Positions 1 to 5,156 of a stretch of 5,356 bases of DNA are shown in pieces. Under the pieces are notes generated by a model that was not told where the DNA came from, did no database searches, and worked only from the letters and a program-made list of their open reading frames with translations. Location of the stretch: the NCBI GenBank assembly GCA_022447405.1, contig JAKVCE010000176.1, positions 1 to 5,356 of the forward strand, written 5' to 3'. Each line of letters starts with the position of its first letter. The stretch's first letter is position 1. Both the position numbers and the translations under genes were made by a program. Source of the stretch: Planctomycetota bacterium. Its GTDB lineage: Bacteria; Planctomycetota; UBA1135; GCA-002686595.

Positions 1-562
1 AGACCCCGCAGAGCGCGGCGGGCTGGCGGACTGAGCCACCGGTGTCGCTCCCTAAGGCGAGGGGGACGAGGCGCGCTGCGACTGCGACGGCGCTCCCGCT
101 CGAGGAGCCGCCGGGGATGCGCGTCGTGTCCCAGGGGTTGCGAGCCGGGCCGAAGGCGCTGTTCTCGCCGGAGGAGCCCATGGCGAACTCGTCCATGTTC
201 GTGACGCCGACGGGTACGGCGCCGGCGGCGAGGAGTCGCTCGACCGAGGTCGCGCTGTAGGGGGCGCGCCATCCCTCAAGCAGGCGGCTCGCGCAGCTCG
301 TCTCATGTCCCTCCCAGCAGAGGTTGGCCTTGATCGCGACAGGCACGCCGTGGAGGGGCCCCGGCTCGGCGTCGCTCCGCTCAAGCGCTGTGGCGCGCGC
401 GAGGGCGCTCTCGCGCTCGATGGAGAGGAAGGCGCCGAGAGAGTCGTTCGACGCCTCGATGGCGTCGAGGCAAGCCTCGGTGGTCTCGCGCACTCCGCGC
501 TCTCCCGAGAGGATGGAGTCGCGCAGTCCCGTGGCGTCGAGCCCTTCGAAGGGCGCGCTCAC
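1..562 (-). CDS. gatA: Glutamyl/aspartyl-tRNA amidotransferase subunit A (GatA), N-terminal part; runs off the left edge
   Basis: GatA is the amidase subunit of cytosolic GatCAB. It releases ammonia from glutamine, which the complex uses to convert Glu-tRNA(Gln) or Asp-tRNA(Asn) to the correct amide form. The first 187 residues are present, of roughly 480-490 usual for the family. Amidase-signature landmarks are intact: Lys78 in GVPVAIKANL, the cis-Ser153 in PGGSSSGSA, and the nucleophile Ser177 in SDTGGSVRQPA. These match the Lys-Ser-Ser triad known from studied GatA proteins, with nearly the same numbering. The NMDEFAMGSS motif (122-131) is also typical. The GTG start at 562 overlaps the gatC stop codon (GTGA), which implies translational coupling. 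The C-terminal part, and whether gatB follows, lie outside the window. Identity is secure. Confidence 0.97.
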   Translation of the reverse strand, partial: MSAPFEGLDATGLRDSILSGERGVRETTEACLDAIEASNDSLGAFLSIERESALARATALERSDAEPGPLHGVPVAIKANLCWEGHETSCASRLLEGWRAPYSATSVERLLAAGAVPVGVTNMDEFAMGSSGENSAFGPARNPWDTTRIPGGSSSGSAVAVAARLVPLALGSDTGGSVRQPAALCGV

Positions 563-864
563 TCGGACCCTCCGACGGCACGCGGGACTTGGTAGTGCCC
601 GTCCTTCTCGCGCGGCGCGCGCTCAAGGAGCGGGGCTGCCTCCATGGATGCGCTGGGCTCGTCGGGGCGGGTGACATCCTGGAGCCCGACGGTGGCGGTG
701 CCCTCGACGCCCTCGAGGTCGAGCTCGACGAGGGCTTTGAAGTGGTCGAGGATGGCGTCGAGCTCAGGCTCGAGGCGCGCGCACTCCTCGTCCGAGAGGC
801 CCAGGCGCGCGAGGTCTGCGGTCTCCCGCACCCGGGAGGGGCTGTTGCTGGGGTCCTGGGGCAC
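559..864 (-). CDS. gatC: Glutamyl/aspartyl-tRNA amidotransferase subunit C (GatC)
   Basis: GatC is the small subunit that wraps around and stabilises the GatA-GatB interface of the tRNA-dependent amidotransferase. The 101-residue product has the usual family layout: VRETADLARLGLSDEE (12-27) corresponds to the conserved helix around K-LARLAL. ELDAILDHFKALVELD and EGVEGT (34-56) form the central helix and turn. RPDEPSASM (66-74) followed by APREKDGHYQVPRAV (83-97) matches the conserved C-terminal tail. The frame stays open upstream to 1338, but that part is antisense to a membrane-protein gene and does not look like GatC. I chose GTG at 864 because it gives the normal length; GTG at 831 (90 aa) is the alternative. 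No Shine-Dalgarno sequence is visible before either. It overlaps gatA by 4 bases. Confidence 0.95.
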   Translation of the reverse strand: MPQDPSNSPSRVRETADLARLGLSDEECARLEPELDAILDHFKALVELDLEGVEGTATVGLQDVTRPDEPSASMEAAPLLERAPREKDGHYQVPRAVGGSE

Positions 865-933
865 GCGAAGGATGATAGCGGCTTGGATGCCCCGTTCGAG
901 GTACCATGCACGGACTCCAGTCGAGCCCTCCTC
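865..933. promoter_or_regulatory. Short divergent intergenic region between gatC and the membrane-protein gene
   Basis: These 69 bases must hold the minus-strand start signals of gatCA and possibly those of the plus-strand gene, unless the promoters lie inside the opposing genes. On the minus strand a TATCAT hexamer (877 to 872) resembles a sigma-70 -10 box and lies only 7 bases before the gatC GTG. A weak TCGAAC lies 16 bases further upstream. Neither gatC nor the plus-strand gene has a recognisable ribosome binding site here. The promoter call is inferred from position and one hexamer only. Confidence 0.3.
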
Positions 934-1539
934 GTGAACAGCCTCCTCAACCTCGTCGGCCCTGAGCCTGAAGACCTCCTCGGCACCCCGGACTGGGCCG
1001 TGATCGGCCTCGTCTTCGCCGTCGCGGGCTCCTTCCTCCTGGCCAACTCGATCCTGTTCCGTCACCCCAGGCAGCTGGTGGAGGAGCGCTTCGGGCTCGT
1101 GCGCAAGGAGCTGCACTCCATTCGCGAGTACATCTTCCACCGCGCGCAGGTGAACCTGGGCTTCGGCTTCCTCTTGGGCGGCTTCGTCCTGCAGCTCTAC
1201 GGGCGCTATCAGCCCGCGCCCCCGGTGACGGAGCTCCCCATCGTCTGGATCGGCGCCGTCGTCGTCCTCGCGGCGGTCCTCCTCCTGGCCTCCTGGTCTT
1301 GGTCGCTCATGGCCTTCCGGAGCTATGTCCGCGCGCACTTCCAGGAGAACCCGCCGTACTTTGAAGAGGACCTGCCGCTGGCGCGCGAGGTCGGCGACCT
1401 CTTCGGGGTCCCGCGCTACACGGACGACACCGTCGAGTCCTATCTGCGGCGTCTCTCCGACCGCTTGGGCACGCCGCTCAAGAGCCGTCGCCCGCGCAGC
1501 CTCGCCGAGGTCGACGACTTCGACGAAGGCGTCGCCTGA
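934..1539 (+). CDS. Uncharacterised three-helix integral membrane protein
   Basis: I do not recognise this 201-residue protein. It has three clear hydrophobic segments: about 21-42 (starting WAVIGLVFAV), about 73-91 (VNLGFGFLLGGFVLQLY) and about 102-128 (PIVWIGAVVVLAAVLLL). A basic, amphipathic stretch (43-70, with VEERFGLVRKEL) lies between helices 1 and 2. A charged 73-residue C-terminal tail holds FEEDLPLAREVGDLFG and a repeated-Arg helix near 171-186. This layout suits an inner-membrane protein with a soluble tail, but the function is unknown. The GTG at 934 is the only reasonable start: upstream codons in this frame are antisense to gatC, and the next Met is residue 126. No ribosome binding site is visible. 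It lies 44 bases before comF on the same strand, so the two may be cotranscribed. Confidence 0.8.
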   Translation: MNSLLNLVGPEPEDLLGTPDWAVIGLVFAVAGSFLLANSILFRHPRQLVEERFGLVRKELHSIREYIFHRAQVNLGFGFLLGGFVLQLYGRYQPAPPVTELPIVWIGAVVVLAAVLLLASWSWSLMAFRSYVRAHFQENPPYFEEDLPLAREVGDLFGVPRYTDDTVESYLRRLSDRLGTPLKSRRPRSLAEVDDFDEGVA

Positions 1540-1583
1540 GAGAGCGGCGCGCGACCCGCACGGGTTGAGCGAGTCACTCTCGC

Positions 1584-2444
1584 GTGAGCCTCCTCTTCGA
1601 GCTCGCGGAGAGCGTGTGGCCGAGCCGCTGCCTGCTCTGCTCTTCGCCCTGTATCACGGGTCCGTGCTGCGCCGAGCACGCGCTCCCGAGAGAGTTGCCA
1701 GGTCCGCGCTGTCCCAGATGCGCGGCCAAGCTCCCCGACGCCCTCCCCGACGGCCTGGAGTGTGCCGCGTGCAGGCGTGCGCCGCCCGCCTTCCACCGCG
1801 CCATAGCCTGCTGGGACTACTGGGATCAGCCTCCCGCACGCGAGCACATCCTCGCTGCCAAGCACCGTCACAGAAGAGACCTCGTCCGCTACCTCGGCTC
1901 ATGTCTCCGCGCTCGGCTCGGTGAGCGCGGGGTGGAGCGTCCGGTCCTTGTCCCTGTCCCGTCGCACCCTGCGCGGCTCATCGAGCGTGGCCGAGATCTC
2001 GCCGCGCTCCTCGCAGGTGCGGTCGCGGTGGAGGTTGGTGGGGAGCTTCTCCTAGCGCTGCGGAGGGCGCGCCCGACCCGCTCACAAGGTCACCCGCTCG
2101 TGGTGGACAGGCGTCGTAACGTCCGCGGAGCGATCACGCTGAGCAGGGCTGGGAGGCGCCTCTCACTGGTGGGTCGTGACGTCTGGGTCGTAGATGACGT
2201 CCTGACCTCGGGGTCGACGGCGAGCGAGTGCGCGCGCGCGCTCCACAGGGCCGGAGCGCGCAGGGTGGGGGTCTGTGTGCTTGCTCGCGCGGACAAGGGC
2301 GGGCACCCAACGGAACGGACCGAACCCACGGGGGTTCGGTCCGAGGAGTCACCCCAGGTCAACCTTATGAGCTGGGGATCATGTGTAGAACTGCGGAGAT
2401 CTCTACTGCATCCAATACTGCCAGTGCCTGAGGTTGCCTCCTGA
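1584..2444 (+). CDS. comF: ComF family protein: zinc ribbon plus phosphoribosyltransferase-like domain, with an odd C-terminal tail
   Basis: The 286-residue product starts with a cysteine-rich double zinc-ribbon region: C16-x2-C19, C28/C29, C43-x2-C46 and C60-x2-C63. A phosphoribosyltransferase fold follows. Family landmarks are HILAAKHRHRRDL (88-100), VLVPVPSHPARLIERGRDLA (121-140), TRSQGHPLVVDRRRNVRGA (165-183) and the PRPP-binding loop VVDDVLTSGST (202-212). In competent bacteria ComFC/ComF proteins are cytosolic and needed for uptake of single-stranded DNA; many non-competent species also carry one, so competence is not implied. The familiar domain ends near residue 236 (VCVLARA). The last 50 residues resemble no family member I know, read through a terminator-like hairpin, and overlap the convergent FG-GAP gene by 42 bases. 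GTG at 1584 is the chosen start because it sits directly before the first zinc ribbon; no strong ribosome binding site precedes it. Confidence 0.9.
   Translation: MSLLFELAESVWPSRCLLCSSPCITGPCCAEHALPRELPGPRCPRCAAKLPDALPDGLECAACRRAPPAFHRAIACWDYWDQPPAREHILAAKHRHRRDLVRYLGSCLRARLGERGVERPVLVPVPSHPARLIERGRDLAALLAGAVAVEVGGELLLALRRARPTRSQGHPLVVDRRRNVRGAITLSRAGRRLSLVGRDVWVVDDVLTSGSTASECARALHRAGARRVGVCVLARADKGGHPTERTEPTGVRSEESPQVNLMSWGSCVELRRSLLHPILPVPEVAS
2316..2343 (-). terminator. Perfect 12-bp hairpin after the FG-GAP gene (terminator-like, copy 1 of a shared element)
   Basis: Arms 2316-2327 and 2332-2343 are perfect reverse complements (CGGACCGAACCC) around a 4-base loop. It begins 59 bases after the stop of the minus-strand FG-GAP gene. 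In minus orientation it is followed by GTTCC rather than a long T run, so it is not a classical intrinsic terminator. It could also end transcripts of the convergent comF gene, inside whose 3' end it lies. Its close match to the hairpin at 4106-4131, in the same orientation, argues that it acts on minus-strand RNA. Confidence 0.7.
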
Positions 2445-3890
2445 ACTCAGGGTCCGAAAGACGTGGATCATTCCGCCATCTATTGTGGAACCAATGTCTT
2501 CCTTTGGGACTCCGATGCTGAGGTCGTCCCGTCCGTCGCCGTTGTAGTCACCCACGGCGAGCGACGTCCCGAAATAGTCCCACTTCTCACAGGCTCCGTG
2601 GACCCCCGGGGTGTTCTGGCTCAGGGTTGCGGCTCCGGTCGATGTGATGCCCGAGGACGTCCCATAGAGGATGTGCACAAGTCCAACTCCACGGAGAGTG
2701 GTCTGATTGAAGTCTTCCCAAGGAGTGCTGATCGCGATGTCAGCGCGATTGTCTCCATTGAAGTCTCCCATGGCTACGCATCTACCGAACATGTCGCTCG
2801 TCTCAGGCGAATCAGAGACACCGTTGGAGCTTTGAGTGAACTTACGCTGGTTCAAGATCGAGTAGCTTGAGCTCAGATAGTGGCTGTGCCTGAACAAGAC
2901 GACCTCTGCAGCACCGGAACTTCCGTTCTGCCCAGGTGAACCCACCAGCAAATCGTCGGTCCCGTCATTGTTGATGTCGCCCGAGGCGAGGCTGAAGCCG
3001 AAGAGATCCGAAGAGATCCCGCCATTGTGCGTTCCTCCGGGCGTGACGCCTTTCAAGCTCTGCACATATTGGCAGGCGCCGTTCGGTGTGCCGCGGAAGA
3101 GGTTGACGCTGCCAACCTTCTTGAGCGCCCAAGGAAGCCCCTCCTTGTCGTTCGGGACTCCGACAGCGAAGTCACAGATGTTGTCACCGTTGAAATCGCC
3201 CGAGGTTAACGCGAAGCCGAAGTTCTCAAGGGTGTTCGCAGAGCCGGGCATCGTGCTGAGGTCTTGATGCCAATATCTGCTACCCGAGGTCGTGAGGCCG
3301 CCGCTGGTGCCATAGAGCAAGTGGATCATGCCCGCTTTGAATTTCGATCCGATGGCTTCGTCGCACACGCCGATCACCAGGTCATCCTTACCGTCGTTGT
3401 TGTAGTCGCCTGCGGTGAGCGCGTTCCCCAGTCGGTCTCCAGTCTCACAGACGCCAGCGATCCCCGGGGTGTTCTGATGAAAGCTTTGCGAGCCGCTTGA
3501 GGTCAGACCGAACACCGATCCATAGAGGATCGTGACCAGTCCTGCGTTTCCGATGGTCCCGATGTCTTCATCGGGCGTGCCGATCGCCAGGTCGTGATAT
3601 CCATCACCGTTAAAGTCGCCTGCGGCTAGCACTGAGCCAAAGTGGTCGTCTACTTCATTGACACCAGGGACTCCTGGTGTGTCTTGATGCCAGAGCTTGC
3701 TGAAAGGGAGCATCAAGCCGGAGTGACCGCTCCCCCAAAGGACATGGACCGCGCCGGTCTCAAACCTAGAAGAGATGCTCTCGCCCGGAACGCCGATGGC
3801 CTGGTCCATGTATCCGTCGCCGTTGAAGTCTCCAGAGGCGATGGCTGCCCCGAAGAGATCGTCCCTCTCCGGAGAGTCGGCGAGCTGAGC
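2403..3890 (-). repeat. Seven tandem FG-GAP modules of about 210-220 bp
   Basis: The coding repeat unit recurs every 70-73 codons. At the DNA level, short blocks such as ttgaagtc[gt]cc and gt[at]gtagtc[ga]cc on the plus strand recur at the Ca2+-loop codons. Blades 1, 2, 3 and 7 keep the consensus best. Blades 4 and 6 have Asp-Asn instead of Asp-Gly in the loop (DFNGDNICD, DFNGDNRAD), and blades 4-5 have a divergent linker. DNA identity between units is too patchy to suggest very recent duplication. Confidence 0.8.
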
Positions 3891-3944
3891 TGAACTGATA
3901 GAGGCGAGCAGGATCCCTGCGGTCATGGTCATGAGCTTTTTCAT
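2403..3944 (-). CDS. Secreted seven-repeat FG-GAP (integrin-alpha-like) beta-propeller protein
   Basis: The 513-residue product has a signal peptide: basic MKK, a hydrophobic core at about 4-16, and likely cleavage after SSA (residue 19). Seven FG-GAP repeats fill the rest, a number that suits one closed seven-bladed propeller. Each blade carries a Ca2+-loop motif of the form D-x-N-x-D-G/N-x-x-D, at 39, 110, 180, 250, 323, 394 and 466, spaced 70-73 residues apart. Each is preceded by an FG or LG turn and followed by an IG-x-P type strand. Linkers in blades 2, 3 and 7 share a [HS]Q[ND]TPG motif. There is no visible C-terminal membrane anchor or sorting signal, so the protein is probably released or bound non-covalently. 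Ligand and role are unknown. ATG at 3944 is chosen over the upstream in-frame ATG (4118) because an AAGGAG lies 5 bases before it and the signal peptide starts there. Local GC is unusually low. Confidence 0.92.
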   Translation of the reverse strand: MKKLMTMTAGILLASISSAQLADSPERDDLFGAAIASGDFNGDGYMDQAIGVPGESISSRFETGAVHVLWGSGHSGLMLPFSKLWHQDTPGVPGVNEVDDHFGSVLAAGDFNGDGYHDLAIGTPDEDIGTIGNAGLVTILYGSVFGLTSSGSQSFHQNTPGIAGVCETGDRLGNALTAGDYNNDGKDDLVIGVCDEAIGSKFKAGMIHLLYGTSGGLTTSGSRYWHQDLSTMPGSANTLENFGFALTSGDFNGDNICDFAVGVPNDKEGLPWALKKVGSVNLFRGTPNGACQYVQSLKGVTPGGTHNGGISSDLFGFSLASGDINNDGTDDLLVGSPGQNGSSGAAEVVLFRHSHYLSSSYSILNQRKFTQSSNGVSDSPETSDMFGRCVAMGDFNGDNRADIAISTPWEDFNQTTLRGVGLVHILYGTSSGITSTGAATLSQNTPGVHGACEKWDYFGTSLAVGDYNGDGRDDLSIGVPKEDIGSTIDGGMIHVFRTLSSGGNLRHWQYWMQ

Positions 3945-4105
3945 TGTGACTCCTTGGCTTTGGATCGATGCTTGAGGTCGATCCGGGTTTGTGGCGCGAC
4001 GCGTCTCAAAGAAAGAGGCTGTCCATCGCTCCAAGAGGGCCTGCACCGATGCTTGGAGCGGCGGACGCGAAATCTCCGACGTCTCCGATCTTGTAGATGT
4101 GAAAT
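3945..4105 (-). promoter_or_regulatory. Upstream/leader region of the FG-GAP gene with inverted and direct repeats
   Basis: No gene is supported between 3945 and 4185. This part lies between the hairpin ending the previous gene and the FG-GAP start, so it should hold the promoter and leader. I see no convincing -35/-10 pair. A 7-bp perfect inverted repeat (3962-3968 GGATCGA with 3978-3984 TCGATCC, 9-base loop) ends 6 bases upstream of the AAGGAG. A 9-bp perfect inverted repeat (4027-4035 CGCTCCAAG with 4052-4060 CTTGGAGCG, 16-base loop) lies further up. TCTCCGA occurs twice in direct orientation at 4073 and 4082. CGATGCTTG is repeated at 3966 and 4047. Regulatory roles are inferred. Confidence 0.4.
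3950..3955 (-). promoter_or_regulatory. Strong ribosome binding site of the FG-GAP gene
   Basis: In minus orientation AAGGAG lies 5 bases before the ATG at 3944. It decides the start over the upstream in-frame ATG at 4118, which has no such site and would put 58 non-signal residues before the signal peptide. Confidence 0.8.
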
Positions 4106-4131
4106 GGGCCGAGCCCACGAGGGCCCGGCCC
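4106..4131 (-). terminator. GC-rich hairpin after the exported-protein gene (terminator-like, copy 2 of a shared element)
   Basis: Arms 4106-4116 and 4121-4131 pair over 11 positions around a 4-base loop. Ten are Watson-Crick; the last is a G-U wobble in minus-strand RNA but an A-C mismatch in plus-strand RNA. That fixes the likely acting strand as minus. The hairpin begins 54 bases after the stop at 4186 and is followed by ATTTC, not a full T tract. It matches the hairpin at 2316-2343 in 20 of 26 positions. Confidence 0.72.
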
Positions 4132-4185
4132 GGGAAATCACCTTCTGACCGGGTTCAGCCGAAGGGGTCTTTGGAGTGACGTCTC

Positions 4186-5079
4186 CTATCTCGTGCGCGT
4201 GTACGAGTACGTGAGGAGCTCTTCAGGTCCGAAGAGGCTTAGCCCGGAGCGCAGGAGCTCACGTCCCTCGATCTTGGTCGGGTGCTCACCAGGAGTGATA
4301 CGTATCTCGCTCTCGCACATCGGGGGGCCAGACACCTCGACATCCTCGAGGCTCGTGTAGCCCAGGACGATCTTGCGGATCGTTCCGTCGCCGCTTTCGG
4401 CGTCGGGCTCGTAGAGGGCGGAGTAGTTCCCGAACTCGTTTCGCTCAGTGGCGCGCCAGCGCTCTGCGTACTCCGGCTTAGCGGGCCCAGCGGTCTGCCA
4501 GCGCCCTAGGACGCGCTTCCAGTAGCGCACCGCCTCGGGGCTCAGTCCTTCCGGCAGCTCGACCTCTAGGATCGCGCCGGCGGGCGAGAGGGAGACGCTG
4601 GCGCTGGTACCCATCACCTCAGCCAGGAAGACCGCGTCCACCCCCTCAGCGTCCCAGGCGACGACATTTTGGAGCCGGGCGTCTGCGCGGCGCGTCCCGT
4701 CGGCATCTGCGCTGAGGAAGAGCGTGAGGCTTCCCGAGGTCTTCAGGAGGAGTGGCTCGTCATTGCTGCGCTCTCTAGTGAGCTCGTAGGAGTAGCTGAT
4801 GGTCTCCTCTCGCGCTTGGGTTTCGGGGGCGCTCACCTCTGCCTCTATCTCATCGGGTTTGGCCAAGGCCTGGGCCCTCTGAGAGACCTCCCTCTCGAGA
4901 GCCTCGGGCAGGGCGGCGACCGCGAGGGGGCTGGCTTCGGGGGCGATGGGCGTGAGGGCGACCGGTGTCGCGTCTGCTTGGTTCGTGAGCAGGGAGGCAG
5001 CGCCCGCGACGATGAGGCATCCGATGCCGGTGAGGCTGAGGGCGCGTCGATCTCTGGCGTTCGATTTGGGAGAGGTCAT
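4186..5079 (-). CDS. Exported protein of unknown function
   Basis: I do not recognise this 297-residue protein with confidence. The N-terminus has a basic stretch (KSNARDRR), a hydrophobic core at about 13-31 (ALSLTGIGCLIVAGAASLL) and a possible signal-peptidase site after ADA (residue 37). The Cys at 21 is not in a good lipobox. An Ala/Pro/Glu-rich, probably helical linker (38-95) follows, then a domain of alternating polar and hydrophobic strands (about 94-297) that starts at ISYSYEL and ends with LLTYSYTRTR. A conserved-looking segment is RWRATERNEFGNYSALYEP (207-225). The strand-rich layout faintly resembles large lipid-transfer or vitellogenin-N-like domains of some high-GC bacteria, which is a weak impression only. 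ATG at 5079 is supported by AAAGGAG 6 bases upstream. It lies between two FG-GAP genes on the same strand, each apparently ended by its own hairpin. Confidence 0.82.
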   Translation of the reverse strand: MTSPKSNARDRRALSLTGIGCLIVAGAASLLTNQADATPVALTPIAPEASPLAVAALPEALEREVSQRAQALAKPDEIEAEVSAPETQAREETISYSYELTRERSNDEPLLLKTSGSLTLFLSADADGTRRADARLQNVVAWDAEGVDAVFLAEVMGTSASVSLSPAGAILEVELPEGLSPEAVRYWKRVLGRWQTAGPAKPEYAERWRATERNEFGNYSALYEPDAESGDGTIRKIVLGYTSLEDVEVSGPPMCESEIRITPGEHPTKIEGRELLRSGLSLFGPEELLTYSYTRTR

Positions 5080-5085
5080 CGGTGG

Positions 5086-5092
5086 CTCCTTT
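5086..5092 (-). promoter_or_regulatory. Strong ribosome binding site of the exported-protein gene
   Basis: In minus orientation AAAGGAG sits 6 bases before the ATG at 5079 and confirms that start. Confidence 0.75.
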
Positions 5093-5110
5093 TGTGGCTT
5101 GTGGCCGTTG

Positions 5111-5145
5111 GGCGCAGGCGGGGTCTGGGACCATCCGCCTGCGCC
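5111..5145 (-). terminator. Long GC-rich hairpin after the partial FG-GAP gene
   Basis: Arms 5111-5121 (GGCGCAGGCGG) and 5135-5145 are perfect complements over 11 bp. Inside them GGTC (5122-5125) pairs with GACC (5129-5132), leaving a 3-base loop and a 2-base bulge. In minus orientation it starts 11 bases after the stop codon at 5157-5159, where a terminator is expected. No T run follows, so termination strength is uncertain. Its sequence does not belong to the shared type at 2316 and 4106. Confidence 0.65.
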
Positions 5146-5156
5146 GCAGTGGGTAT

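Noticed and set aside
589..933. Upstream extension of the membrane-protein frame on the plus strand
   Set aside because: It is the antisense of gatC, which has clear family motifs; GTG at 934 gives a coherent protein.
381..1046. Arg/Ser-rich open frame on the minus strand
   Set aside because: It is an alternative frame across gatA, gatC and antisense of the membrane gene, with a composition typical of high-GC shadow frames.
865..1338. Upstream extension of the gatC frame on the minus strand
   Set aside because: Its translation is Glu/Asp-rich and antisense to the hydrophobic helices of the plus-strand membrane protein. GatC has its normal length without it.
1547..1583. Small inverted repeats ACCCG-CA-CGGGT and GCGAG-N5-CTCGC before comF
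   Set aside because: Stems of only 5 bp in GC-rich DNA are expected by chance and no T run follows; not called as a terminator.
2403..3890. Possible CRISPR or satellite array because of regular periodicity
   Set aside because: The period of about 213 bp follows the codons of the FG-GAP blades, and the units are diverged coding repeats.
3945..4118. Longer N-terminus of the complete FG-GAP protein starting at ATG 4118
   Set aside because: It would bury the signal peptide 58 residues inside, has no ribosome binding site and starts within the hairpin of the previous gene.
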